From Cladorhizidae sp. MBARI D1340-BT2 (lineage: Eukaryota > Porifera > Demospongiae > Poecilosclerida > Cladorhizidae): a stretch of 64,000 bases of DNA. The translations under genes and the position numbers were made by a program. The notes below the pieces were generated by a model. It was not told the origin of the DNA and did no database searches. It worked only from the letters and a program-made list of their open reading frames with translations. Shown here piece by piece: positions 47,901-60,040 of this stretch (within the stretch, counting starts at the first letter, position 1; every line of letters begins with the position of its first letter). Location of the stretch: positions 45,741,526 through 45,805,525 of the forward strand of contig JAQNBH010000007.1 in assembly GCA_028752905.1 (NCBI GenBank). The letters are read 5' to 3'.

Positions 47901-50900
47901 TTCTTAGTGCTACTATAAGTACACCTATGTTCTTAGTGCTACCTATAAGTACACCTATGTTCTTAGTGCTACCTATAAGTACACCTATGTTCTTAGTGCT
48001 ACTATAAGTACACCTATGTTCTTAGTGCTACTATAAGTACACCTATGTTCTTAGTGCTACTATAAGTACACCTATGTTCTTAGTGCTACTATAAGTACAC
48101 CTATGTTCTTAGTGCTACTATAAGTACACCTATGTTCTTAGTGCTACTATAAGTACACCTATGTTCTTAGTGCTACCTATAAGTACACCTATGTTCTTAG
48201 TGCTACTATAAGTACACCTATGTTCTTAGTGCTACCTATAAGTACACCTATGTTCTTAGTGCTACCTATAAGTACACCTATGTTCTTAGTGCTACCTATA
48301 AGTACACCTATGTTCTTAGTGCTACTATAAGTACACCTATGTTCTTAGTGCTACTATAAGTACACCTATGTTCTTAGTGCTACTATAAGTACACCTATGT
48401 TCTTAGTGCTACTATAAGTACACCTATGTTCTTAGTGCTACCTATAAGTACACCTATGTTCTTAGTGCTACTATAAGTACACCTATGTTCTTAGTGCTAC
48501 CTATAAGTACACCTATGTTCTTAGTGCTACCTATAAGTACACCTATGTTCTTAGTGCTACTATAAGTACACCTATGTTCTTAGTGCTACTATAAGTACAC
48601 CTATGTTCTTAGTGCTACTATAAGTACACCTATGTTCTTAGTGCTACTATAAGTACACCTATGTTCTTAGTGCTACTATAAGTACACCTATGTTCTTAGT
48701 GCTACCTATAAGTACACCTATGTTCTTAGTGCTACCTATAAGTACACCTATGTTCTTAGTGCTACTATAAGTACACCTATGTTCTTATGCTACTATAAGT
48801 ACACCTATGTTCTTAGTGCTACTATAAGTACACCTATGTTCTTAGTGCTACTATAAGTACACCTATGTTCTTAGTGCTACTATAAGTACACCTATGTTCT
48901 TAGTGCTACTATAAGTACACCTATGTTCTTAGTGCTACTATAAGTACACCTATGTTCTTAGTGCTACTATAAGTACACCTATGTTCTTAGTGCTACTATA
49001 AGTACACCTATGTTCTTAGTGCTACTATAAGTACACCTATGTTCTTAGTGCTACTATAAGTACACCTATGTTCTTAGTGCTACTATAAGTACACCTATGT
49101 TCTTAGTGCTACCTATAAGTACACCTATGTTCTTAGTGCTACTATAAGTACACCTATGTTCTTAGTGCTACTATAAGTACACCTATGTTCTTAGTGCTAC
49201 TATAAGTACACCTATGTTCTTAGTGCTACTATAAGTACACCTATGTTCTTAGTGCTACTATAAGTACACCTATGTTCTTAGTGCTACTATAAGTACACCT
49301 ATGTTCTTAGTGCTACTATAAGTACACCTATGTTCTTAGTGCTACTATAAGTACACCTATGTTCTTAGTGCTACTATAAGTACACCTATGTTCTTAGTGC
49401 TACTATAAGTACACCTATGTTCTTAGTGCTACTATAAGTACACCTATGTTCTTAGTGCTACTATAAGTACACCTATGTTCTTAGTGCTACTATAAGTACA
49501 CCTATGTTCTTAGTGCTACTATAAGTACACCTATGTTCTTAGTGCTACTATAAGTACACCTATGTTCTTAGTGCTACTATAAGTACACCTATGTTCTTAG
49601 TGCTACTATAAGTACACCTATGTTCTTAGTGCTACTATAAGTACACCTATGTTCTTAGTGCTACTATAAGTACACCTATGTTCTTAGTGCTACTATAAGT
49701 ACACCTATGTTCTTAGTGCTACTATAAGTACACCTATGTTCTTAGTGCTACTATAAGTACACCTATGTTCTTAGTGCTACTATAAGTACACCTATGTTCT
49801 TAGTGCTACTATAAGTACACCTATGTTCTTAGTGCTACTATAAGTACACCTATGTTCTTAGTGCTACTATAAGTACACCTATGTTCTTAGTGCTACTATA
49901 AGTACACCTATGTTCTTAGTGCTACCTATAAGTACACCTATGTTCTTAGTGCTACTATAAGTACACCTATGTTCTTAGTGCTACTATAAGTACACCTATG
50001 TTCTTAGTGCTACTATAAGTACACCTATGTTCTTAGTGCTACTATAAGTACACCTATGTTCTTAGTGCTACCTATAAGTACACCTATGTTCTTAGTGCTA
50101 CTATAAGTACACCTATGTTCTTAGTGCTACTATAAGTACACCTATGTTCTTAGTGCTACCTATAAGTACACCTATGTTCTTAGTGCTACTATAAGTACAC
50201 CTATGTTCTTAGTGCTACCTATAAGTACACCTATGTTCTTAGTGCTACTATAAGTACACCTATGTTCTTAGTGCTACTATAAGTACACCTATGTTCTTAG
50301 TGCTACCTATAAGTACACCTATGTTCTTAGTGCTACTATAAGTACACCTATGTTCTTAGTGCTACTATAAGTACACCTATGTTCTTAGTGCTACTATAAG
50401 TACACCTATGTTCTTAGTGCTACTATAAGTACACCTATGTTCTTAGTGCTACTATAAGTACACCTATGTTCTTAGTGCTACTATAAGTACACCTATGTTC
50501 TTAGTGCTACCTATAAGTACACCTATGTTCTTAGTGCTACTATAAGTACACCTATGTTCTTAGTGCTACTATAAGTACACCTATGTTCTTAGTGCTACTA
50601 TAAGTACACCTATGTTCTTAGTGCTACTATAAGTACACCTATGTTCTTAGTGCTACTATAAGTACACCTATGTTCTTAGTGCTACTATAAGTACACCTAT
50701 GTTCTTAGTGCTACTATAAGTACACCTATGTTCTTAGTGCTACTATAAGTACACCTATGTTCTTAGTGCTACTATAAGTACACCTATGTTCTTAGTGCTA
50801 CCTATAAGTACACCTATGTTCTTAGTGCTACTATAAGTACACCTATGTTCTTAGTGCTACCTATAAGTACACCTATGTTCTTAGTGCTACTATAAGTACA

Positions 50901-52567
50901 CCTATGTTCTTAGTGCTACCTATAAGTACACCTATGTTCTTAGTGCTACTATAAGTACACCTATGTTCTTAGTGCTACCTATAAGTACACCTATGTTCTT
51001 AGTGCTACCTATAAGTACACCTATGTTCTTAGTGCTACTATAAGTACACCTATGTTCTTAGTGCTACCTATAAGTACACCTATGTTCTTAGTGCTACTAT
51101 AAGTACACCTATGTTCTTAGTGCTACCTATAAGTACACCTATGTTCTTAGTGCTACCTATAAGTACACCTATGTTCTTAGTGCTACTATAAGTACACCTA
51201 TGTTCTTAGTGCTACTATAAGTACACCTATGTTCTTAGTGCTACTATAAGTACACCTATGTTCTTAGTGCTACCTATAAGTACACCTATGTTCTTAGTGC
51301 TACTATAAGTACACCTATGTTCTTAGTGCTACCTATAAGTACACCTATGTTCTTAGTGCTACTATAAGTACACCTATGTTCTTAGTGCTACTATAAGTAC
51401 ACCTATGTTCTTAGTGCTACTATAAGTACACCTATGTTCTTAGTGCTACTATAAGTACACCTATGTTCTTAGTGCTACTATAAGTACACCTATGTTCTTA
51501 GTGCTACTATAAGTACACCTATGTTCTTAGTGCTACCTATAAGTATACCTATGTTCTTAGTGCTACTATAAGTACACCTATGTTCTTAGTGCTACCTATA
51601 AGTACACCTATGTTCTTAGTGCTACCTATAAGTACACCTATGTTCTTAGTGCTACTATAAGTACACCTATGTTCTTAGTGCTACTATAAGTACACCTATG
51701 TTCTTAGTGCTACCTATAAGTACACCTATGTTCTTAGTGCTACCTATAAGTACACCTATGTTCTTAGTGCTACTATAAGTACACCTATGTTCTTAGTGCT
51801 ACCTATAAGTACACCTATGTTCTTAGTGCTACTTATAAGTACACCTATGTTCTTAGTGCTACTATAAGTACACCTATGTTCTTAGTGCTACCTATAAGTA
51901 CACCTATGTTCTTAGTGCTACCTATAAGTACACCTATGTTCTTAGTGCTACTATAAGTACACCTATGTTCTTAGTGCTACTATAAGTACACCTATGTTCT
52001 TAGTGCTACCTATAAGTACACCTATGTTCTTAGTGCTACCTATAAGTACACCTATGTTCTTAGTGCTACTATAAGTACACCTATGTTCTTAGTGCTACCT
52101 ATAAGTACACCTATGTTCTTAGTGCTACTATAAGTACACCTATGTTCTTAGTGCTACTATAAGTACACCTATGTTCTTAGTGCTACCTATAAGTACACCT
52201 ATGTTCTTAGTGCTACCTATAAGTACACCTATGTTCTTAGTGCTACTATAAGTACACCTATGTTCTTAGTGCTACTATAAGTACACCTATGTTCTTAGTG
52301 CTACTATAAGTACACCTATGTTCTTAGTGCTACTATAAGTACACCTATGTTCTTAGTGCTACCTATAAGTACACCTATGTTCTTAGTGCTACTATAAGTA
52401 CACCTATGTTCTTAGTGCTACTATAAGTACACCTATGTTCTTAGTGCTACTATAAGTACACCTATGTTCTTAGTGCTACTATAAGTACACCTATGTTCTT
52501 AGTGCTACCTATAAGTACACCTATGTTCTTAGTGCTACCTATAAGTACACTTATGTTCTTAGTGCTA
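41905..52567. repeat. 10.7-kb array of a 29/30-bp unit
   Basis: About 360 head-to-tail copies of ctataagtacacctatgttc plus ttagtgcta. Nearly all copies are one of two forms, tactataag (29 bp) or tacctataag (30 bp), with very few other changes (for example near 42550, 42680, 43334, 44325, 48787, 51545 and 51834). Long runs of the short form occur around 44.65-45.5 kb and 48.8-49.9 kb. No gene is inside. Confidence 0.98.
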
Positions 52568-52655
52568 AAAGAGTGCATATAGATAGTTGAGCCATATATC
52601 AAGTCCATACCATAAGGTATGTGACCGCTATGGAGCTACCAACCAAGACAATTGC
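52567..52655. repeat. Fold-back element remnant
   Basis: gccatatatcaagtccatac and gctatggagcta match the right arm of the element at 22581-23162. It sits exactly at the right border of the 10.7-kb array. Confidence 0.6.
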
Positions 52656-53140
52656 TTTCATAATTATATTCATATTTTGATGTCAGTTTGTGGTCAATTT
52701 TAACCCATGATGACTGTCAACAATGGTGTTAACAGATGTCCTAATTGCGAGAGGTATGAGTAAATCCCTGATTTTATATTGATTTTAACTGGAACTGATT
52801 TCAATTTGGAATAGTTGTTCACAATGACGATCGGTTAAGGGAAGCAAGGAAGAGAAGGGCGGGCACTGTTAGATTGAGGCAACTGTGGGATGACTGAAGA
52901 GTAGCCATTTAAGGAAGTGAAAAAGTCTATTGAGAAAGATTTGAAGATGAGAACTATAAAAAAGATCTCGCCATTTCGATGAACTGAAGCTAGTTCAATT
53001 TTTTTTAAACACTCCAAGCAATCTGACAGTGAGAGGGTTCAGGCTGATAGTGGATATGTACAAATAAAGATCGCAGCTTGAAAGACATTACAAAAAAGCT
53101 TTCACGGTAAAATCAAGTCGAGCTGTTGGCCATATCTTAC
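52656..53140. other. Unique stretch between arrays
   Basis: No gene recognised. On the minus strand near 52960-52985 the sequence gatctcgccatttcgatgaa resembles the unit of the next array (aaatctcaccatttctatga) and may mark its source. Confidence 0.4.
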
Positions 53141-53149
53141 TCTTTAGTG

Positions 53150-53975
53150 GCAAGGGTTCTCATAGAAATGGTGAGATTTACAGTGGTAAGGGTCATCTTA
53201 GAAATGGTGAGATTTACAGTGGCAAGCGTCATCATAGAAATGGTGAAATTTACAGTTGCAAGGGTCCTCATAGAAATGGTGAGATTTACAGTGACAAGCA
53301 TCATCATAGAAATGGTGAGATTTACAGTGACAAGCATCATCATAGAAATGGTGAGATTTACAGTGGCAAGTATCATCATAGAAATGGTGAGATTTACAGT
53401 GGCAAGGGTCCTCATAGAAATGGTGGCAAGCATCATCATAGAAATGGTGTGATTTATGGTGGCAAGGGTCCTCATAGAAATGGTGAGATTTACAGTGGCA
53501 AGCGTCATCATAGAAATGGTGAAATTTACAGTTGCAAGGATCCTCATAGAAATGGTGAGATTTACAGTGACAAGCATCATCATAGAAATGGTGAGATTTA
53601 CAGTGGCAAGTGTCATCATAGAAATGGTGAGATTTACAGTGGCAAGGGTCCTCATAGAAATGGTGAGATTTACAGTGGCAAGCATCATCATAGAAATGGT
53701 GAGATTAGTGGCAAGTGTCATCATAGAAATGGTGAGATTTACAGTGGCAAGGGTCCTCATAGAAATGGTGAGATTTACAGTGGCAAGCATCATCATAGAA
53801 ATGGTGTGATTTATGGTGGCAAGGGTCCTCATAGAAATGGTGAGATTTACAGTGGCAAGGGTCCTCATAGAAATGGTGTGATTTATGGTGGCAAGGGTCG
53901 TCATAGAAATGGTGAGATTTACAGTTGCAAGCATCATCATAGAAATGGTGAGATTTACAGTGGCAAGTGTCATGG
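53150..53975. repeat. 36-bp minisatellite
   Basis: About 23 copies of catagaaatggtgagattta plus cagtggcaagggtcct. Unit length 36 with few stops leaves long frames open on both strands (one 318 codons long). I treat these as artefacts because the protein reading is purely periodic and has no flanking coding sequence. Confidence 0.9.
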
Positions 53976-54122
53976 AAGTTCTCTGAGAGGGAATCATTGC
54001 CTGCCATAAGAGCTTGAAGACTGAGGTATAGCTAGCTAAGAATACTACAGTCATTGGCCTAAATGCTAGCGAGATGGAGAAGAAACAAAGCATTTCAAGA
54101 GTTTGTTTTACTTTTATCTGAC

Positions 54123-54395
54123 TAGACTAGCAAGCATGCCTACTTGCTCACCTGATAGACCTCAAGCCATGCAGTGCATCACTAGACTAGCAAGCATGTC
54201 TACTTGCTCACCTGATAGACCTCAAGCCATGCAGTGCATCACTAGACTAGCAAGCATGTCTACTTGCTCACCTGATAGACCTCAAGCCATGCAGTGCATC
54301 ACTAGCAAGCATGTCTACTTGCTCACCTGATAGACCTCAAGCCATGCAGTGCATCACTAGACTAGCAAGCATGTCTACTGTGCTCACCTGATAGA
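54123..54395. repeat. 60-bp array
   Basis: About 4.5 copies of a 60-bp unit starting ctagactagcaagcatgtct. The first three copies are almost identical. Confidence 0.93.
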
Positions 54396-54789
54396 CCAAA
54401 GAGAAGAAGCTGTTTGTGAGGCAAGTTTCTCTACATTTGGCAGTTGTGCAAGTGTTCGTGGCAAACTGTGCATTATATATTTTTTGACAGAGCAATATTA
54501 TTCAAATATCTTTTTTTGCTCTAGCTACACTTGCCATGTCACTTAGTTCTTTATCTGCCAAGTCCATGTGGAACTTTTTCTCAGTATCACTTTTTCTACA
54601 TCATTACACTCTCAGTTGCAATCATCACCTTCTCTGTTTCTCTGTTGCAAAGGGTATTAATATGCTACCATGTTTGAAGTATATTGATTGGCAGGGCATT
54701 CATAGATTGTGCAGCACAATCTATAGATTGGGCAGATTCATAGATTGGATGGAACAGATACATTGATGTATAGCCAAGCAAAGCTTCGA

Positions 54790-54995
54790 ACATAGTTACT
54801 TACTTGTTGCAGTTAGTTTTCCTGTCATTTGTGTGTTTCTACAGTGCCCTCTTAAGCGTCTGGTTTGTGTACTCTCTCTGGCCATTGGTTATTGGCTTCT
54901 TGGGTGATATGCAGAACACATCATAAGAAAGGCAGCAAAGATCAAATCATTGACCCGAGTTGGAAAAGCAGAACTACATGAAAGAATATGCCATG
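54790..54995 (-). pseudogene. Retrotransposon integrase scrap
   Basis: On the minus strand, from about 54960 to 54810, the reading is TRVNDLIFAAF, then MCSAYHPRSQ and, after a shift, NGQREYTNQTLKRAL*KHTND. This matches the SAYHPQTNGQ.E..N..LK..L signature of LTR-retrotransposon integrases just before the last catalytic Glu region. It has a frameshift and a stop. Confidence 0.6.
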
Positions 54996-56100
54996 TGTAA
55001 AGTATAATGCCCGCCATTACTATGCCCGCCATTACTATGCCCACCATTACTACGTATTATTAGCATTCTCTGTAAAGAGAAGCTATCTAACTGATAATTT
55101 TGGAGATAAGGTTTGATATTAAGAGTTTCTGACTACTGCTACTAACTAAAGTCATGCATAATTATTGCCCTGTCATCCATTTCTTATGCTCCAAAACACT
55201 TGAATGAACTCCATCAGACAATTGGAAAAACATGTGTTACTAACCTGGTTAATAAATTTATAGCCCTGGTATGATGATCATCTTTATTGGAGGGCCATAA
55301 GTAACTAACACTTTCTAATATCAGCAGCAGACATTCACTTGATGGGATGAACAAAGACTCATTTGGTGAAGAGGTCACAAGGCCATGCTGTGTCCAGGAT
55401 TTGGAAGGCGAGTTCCAAAAAAAGACTTACTTACATTTTTAATGATTGTGAATGAAGTTGCATATCAAAATGTACTAAAACAGAAATGAAAGTAAGACCT
55501 TGTTGAGTCAGCTGTTTAGTATATCTGAAAGCATTCTGTCATTCTGCCCAGCAAAAATATCATATTTAGTTCCAGTCCATATCGGATAAGCATAAGATAA
55601 TTTTTTATCTTCCTCTGTGATGAAGAGCACATACCTGGTTTTTAGGAACTGGTGATATCAAAAGGTATGTGGTGTCCTAGAATTGAACAACGACGACCCA
55701 TGGAGAGATACCCAACATCCATTATAGTTTAAAATCTCTATCTGTACATTGCCAGAACTGGAATGTGATACCCAAGAATGGATATTGGAGTTCACTAATT
55801 TGACACCTATATAGTTGCTATGACTATAATAATTATAAACAATTTATCAGCAGAAGCCATCAATTGCATAATTTACTTTGCTGAATCTCCCTATTCAATG
55901 TTTTGTCTATAATATAGATGCTCTAGCCTTCATAAAGAATAATATGCTAAGACTCATGTGAGCTTGATATGATATGTATCGGTAGCTAGCTATCCACCAC
56001 ATGATGCAAGCAAGCCTAAACCTGGCATCCTAAACGTGAACTGATGAGTAGTAGTAATAATAATGATCATAATAATAATAGTAGTAGTAAATAATAGTAG
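54996..56100. other. Unassigned stretch
   Basis: No gene recognised. On the minus strand near 55630-55530 an open patch (EEDKKLSYAYPIWTGTKYDI) looks protein-like but I cannot name it; it may be more of the retrotransposon. At 55916-55975 a copy of the gctctagccttcat / atgctaagactcat repeat seen at 40630-40680 recurs. gcccgccattactat is repeated at 55010-55050. Confidence 0.35.
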
Positions 56101-56109
56101 TGTAATAAA

Positions 56110-56565
56110 CATAGTCCTCATCTACTAGTAGCTTGCCAGTCCTTATCCACTAGTAGCTTGCCAGTCCTCATCTACTAAGTAGCTTGCTAATCCTATCTAC
56201 TATATAGTAATTTGCAGGTCTTCATCTACTAGTAGCTTGCCAGTCCTCATCTACTAGTAGCTTGCCAGTCCTCATCTTACTAGTAGCTTGCCAGTCCTCA
56301 TCTACTAGTAGCTTGCCAGTCTTCATCTACTAGTAGCTTGCCTGTCCTCATCTACTAAGTAGCTTGCTAATCCTCATCTACTAGTAATTTGTAGGTCTAG
56401 TAGCTTGCCAGTCCTCATCTACTAGTAGCTTGCCAGTCCTCATCTACTAAGTAGCTTGCTAATCATCTACTAGTAGCTTGCCAGTCCTCATCTACTAGTA
56501 ATTTGCAGGTCTTCATCTACTAGTAGCTTGCCAGTCCAGTCCTCATCTACTAGTAGCTTGCCAGT
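56110..56565. repeat. 25-bp minisatellite
   Basis: About 17 copies of catctactagtagcttgcca plus gtcct, with several variants (aagtagcttgctaat). Confidence 0.93.
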
Positions 56566-56649
56566 TGGCTCATATTCTAATAACAGATGCCCCTCACTGA
56601 ATCTAGTACTAAAATGAACTGCCTCCTCAAACGATCATCACGAGAAGGA

Positions 56650-56815
56650 GAGTCACTCCCTTCCGGGGTAGGTCACTGTCCACTAGGATTGAGTGACTCC
56701 CTTGGGTCACTGTATCCTAGTACTCGGTGACCAGGGGTCACTGAGAACTAGGATACAGTGACCATTGGTCATTTTAAGGGGGGTCACCAGATACTGCAAC
56801 ACACTGGCCGTCCCC
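56650..56815. repeat. GGTCACT-type interspersed repeat, copy 2
   Basis: Alternating ggtcactg and cctagtactcggtgac blocks, ending gggtcaccagatactgcaac. This is the inverse-orientation relative of the repeat at 19149-19330. Confidence 0.5.
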
Positions 56816-56839
56816 TCCCATCTAGAGCAAAATCATGAA

Positions 56840-57057
56840 CTTAATTTGGCGCGCAGAGGAAAGTCTTCCCAGTCACATGACTATAAACGTGTTTGAAGTA
56901 GGTGCGGTTTATGTCATGATGCGTGTTGGGAACACAGGATGAGTGGAGTTGGTAACAGCTGGGACGTAGTGTAGGCGGTATATCAGTCTGTGGTGGCGGG
57001 AGCACTATTGTAGTTAGTGTTCTGTTTTATGCTGTGCTGTGCTAAGTGCTAAGTTAC
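56840..57057 (+). promoter_or_regulatory. Likely TNPO3 promoter / 5' UTR
   Basis: About 220 bp of unique, mildly CpG-rich sequence precedes the TNPO3 start. It carries a perfect match to the E2F-type site TTTGGCGCGC (56845-56854) and an E-box-like cacatg in gtcacatgac (56872-56881). Their use is inferred, not shown. Confidence 0.4.
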
Positions 57058-57171
57058 ATGGAGAAACCCACACTGGACGTTGTAGTTCAGGCTATTGACA
57101 CTTTGTACCGGTCCCCGAATAACCAGGAGAAGGAGAAGGCTTCAATATGGCTGACCTCACTGATTGCCACT
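57058..57171 (+). CDS. TNPO3: TNPO3 exon 1
   Basis: 38 codons from the ATG at 57058, which gives the conserved start MEKPTLDVVVQAIDTLYRSP. The donor is gtaagg at 57172, phase 0. Intron 1 is only 69 bp. Confidence 0.9.
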
Positions 57172-57240
57172 GTAAGGAGATATACATAATTGTACATACC
57201 TTAATGTACAAGGTGTGCATTAATTGAGCGCTTGTTGTAG

Positions 57241-57372
57241 ATGCATGTGTGGGAGATAGCCGATCATCTGCTGCTTTTGAAGAGAGATGTGGAAACCAGC
57301 TACTTTGCTGCTCAGACCATGCAGAACAAGATTAGATATTCCTTTGATGAGTTGCCTGAGCACACTCACATG
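57241..57372 (+). CDS. TNPO3: TNPO3 exon 2
   Basis: 44 codons between acceptor cttgttgtag and donor gtgagt. It encodes MHVWEIADHLLLLKRDVETS then YFAAQTMQNKIRYSFDELPE, the most conserved part of the transportin-3 N-terminus. Confidence 0.92.
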
Positions 57373-57439
57373 GTGAGTGTCAGTGTTAAGACTATATGCA
57401 ATGTCTGTGTCACATGAATATCCAATTGAAGCAGCTGTG

Positions 57440-59085
57440 GTACCTAGGCTGCAGGCAAGCTCACTAACTCTGTTCCTAACAGGACCCAGGCTGAAGGCAA
57501 GCTCACTAAATCTATTTCTAACGGCAGGCAAGCTCACTAAATCTGTGCTTCCAATGGGACCTAGGCTACAGGCAAGCTAACTAAATATGGACCTCCAATG
57601 GGACCTAGGTCACTAAATCCGTCAGGTCCTAGGCTTGCAGGCTAGCTCAACTAAATCTGTTCCTCCAACAGGACCTAGGCTACAGGCAAGCTCACTAAAT
57701 CCGTCACTCCAACAGGACCTAGGCTTGCAGGCAAGCTCACTAAATCTGTCCCTCCAACAGGACCTAGGCTGCAGGCAAGCTCACTAAATCTGTCCTTCCA
57801 ACACGACTTAGGCTTGCAGGCAAGCTCACTAAATCTGTCCCTCCAACAGGACCTAGGCTACAGGCAAGCTCACTAAATCTGTCCTTCCAACATGACTTAG
57901 GCTTGCAGGCTAGCTCACTAAATCTGTCCCTCCAACAGGACCTAGGCTGCAGGCAAGCTCACTAAATCTGTCCCTCCAACAGGACCTAGGCTTGTAGGCT
58001 AGCTCACTAAATGTATGCTTCCAATGGGACTAGGCTTGTAGGCAAGCTCACTAAATCTGTCCCTCCAACAGGACCTAGGCTACAGGCAAGCTCGCTAAAT
58101 CTGTCTCCAGGACCTAGGCTGCAGGCTAGTTCACTAAATCTGTCCCCAGGACCTAGGCTGCAGGCTAGCTCACTAAATCTGTCCCTAGGCTGCATGCTAG
58201 CTCACTAAATCTGTCCCCAGGACCTATGCTGCAGGCAAGCTCACTAAATCTGTCCCTAGGCTGCAGGCTAGCTCACTAAATCTGTCCCCAGGACCTATGC
58301 TGCAGGCAAGCTCACTAAATCTGTCCCTAGGCTGCAGGCAAGCTCACTAAATCTGTCCCCAGGACCTAGGCTGCAGGCTAGCTCACTAAATCTGTCCCCA
58401 GGACCTAGGCTGCAGGCAAGCTCACTAAATCTGTCCCCAGGACCTAGGCTGCAGGTTAGCTCACTAAATCTGTCCCCAGGACCTAGGCTGCAGGCAAGCT
58501 CACTAAATCTGTCCCCAGGACCTAGGCTGCAGGCAAGCTCACTAAATCTGTCCCCAGGACCTAGGCTTGCAGGCAAGCTCACTAAATCTGTCCCCAGGAC
58601 CTAGGCTGCAGGCTAGCTCACTAAATCTGTCCCCAGGACCTAGGCTGCAGGCTAGCTCACTAAATCTGTCCCTAGGCTGCAGGCTAGCTCACTAAATCTG
58701 TCCCCAGGACCTAGGCTGCAGGCTAGCTCACTAAATCTCTCCCCAGGACCTAGGCTGCCGGCAAGCTCACTAAATCTGTCACTCCAACAGGACCTAGGCT
58801 GCAAGCAAGCTCACTAAATCTGTCCCCAGGACCTAGGCTGCAGGCAAGCTCACTAAATCTGTTCCCAGGACCTAGGCTGCAGGCTAGCTCACTAAATCTG
58901 TCCCCAGGACCTAGGCTGCAGGCTAGCTCACTAAATCTGTCCCCTGCAGGCAAGCTCACTAAATCTGTCCCCAGGACCTAGGCTTGCAGGCTAGCTCACT
59001 AAATCTGTCCCCAGGACCTAGGCTGCAGGCAAGCTCACTAAATCTGTCCCTAGGACCTAGGCTGCAGGCTAGCTCACTAAATGGA
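57440..59085. repeat. 39-bp minisatellite in TNPO3 intron 2
   Basis: About 42 copies of a unit ctaggctgcaggcaagctca then ctaaatctgtccccaggac, the earlier ones with tccctccaacaggac. The ctcactaaatctgtccctccaacag part resembles a complete branch point plus 3' splice site. The array starts about 70 bp after exon 2. Confidence 0.95.
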
Positions 59086-60040
59086 TGCTTCCAACAATTG
59101 CTTGGTTTGGGTTGTGCACTAGTGCCAGTTCTCTCATGCCCAGCTCCAACAATTGCTTGGGAGTGGACTTGACTTCTCCAGGCAACAGGAACTTGCTTCC
59201 CTGGCTTCTCCCTCTCACCCCACACTAACTAGAACTTCAGTCTCTTGAATACTCCTTCCGCAGCCAGCCATCTCTATCTCATCTAGTTCGCGAGTGCACA
59301 GAACTCCTGCGACACCTGGATTTTAATTGCTGGAACTCATTCCGCCAGTCCTGAACCAACTATTTTTGTGGTTCCGGACTGAATGTGGGCAGAGTTGAAG
59401 GCAACACACTTGAATGTAATGGACGCGTGGAAGGCGATCCAAGCACGTTCGATTGTGCAGTGTCGACAGGTCTTAAGAAGTGAGTCCATGGAACATATGG
59501 TTCTTTGGCACCTAGAGCATACCTGGCTTTTATCATAGTTGGACTCGCTATAACACAACTCTTCTCTCCCCAGTCTTGTATTTGTGTACCACCTCTCACA
59601 CATCAAGGCTGGACACACCCACCACTAGAAGCCTCTTCTCCACATGGGCCAGCAAGGGAATGTTACTTGACTCCCCAATATACATATATATAAATATCTA
59701 TGTATACTGTCCATTATTAGACAACCCAGGTGGGATTGTGGAGAGGTATTTCTCAAGCAGGTGCCCGTAATTTCAATTCAGCTTGTGCGTGAAATGGCTC
59801 TCCATATTCCACGATGAGTGTCATATTCTAGAGATACAATTACTATCCTAACAGTTTGTCGGTCAGTCGGTCCGGATTGACACTATCTCTACCCCCACTT
59901 GAGCTACAGGTGACTTTGGCAAAATTATACATCTGCAGGATAGTTTAGTACAAAAGTGAGTGCACAAGTTCATACAGTGAAGTGTGCAGAATGTAAGGGG
60001 TTCCAATGTCGCAAACACGTAAAACAAAGTAAAGTCCCCT
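59086..60040. other. Unique part of TNPO3 intron 2
   Basis: No exon found. ccaacaattgcttgg occurs twice (59092, 59147). At 59968-59990 catacagtgaagtgtgcaga matches the fold-back element arm. The open minus-strand frame at 59337-59618 has no recognisable relatives. Confidence 0.4.

Noticed and set aside
53137..54093. 318-codon open frame on the minus strand (TLATVNLTISMM repeats)
   Set aside because: It is purely periodic with the 36-bp array and other frames are open too. There is no non-repetitive coding part of substance.
54836..54915. Plus-strand exon-like stretch after tttctacag (CPLKRLVCVLSLAIGYWLLG)
   Set aside because: The opposite strand reads an integrase signature (SAYHP..., NGQREYTNQTLKRAL), which explains the open frame better.
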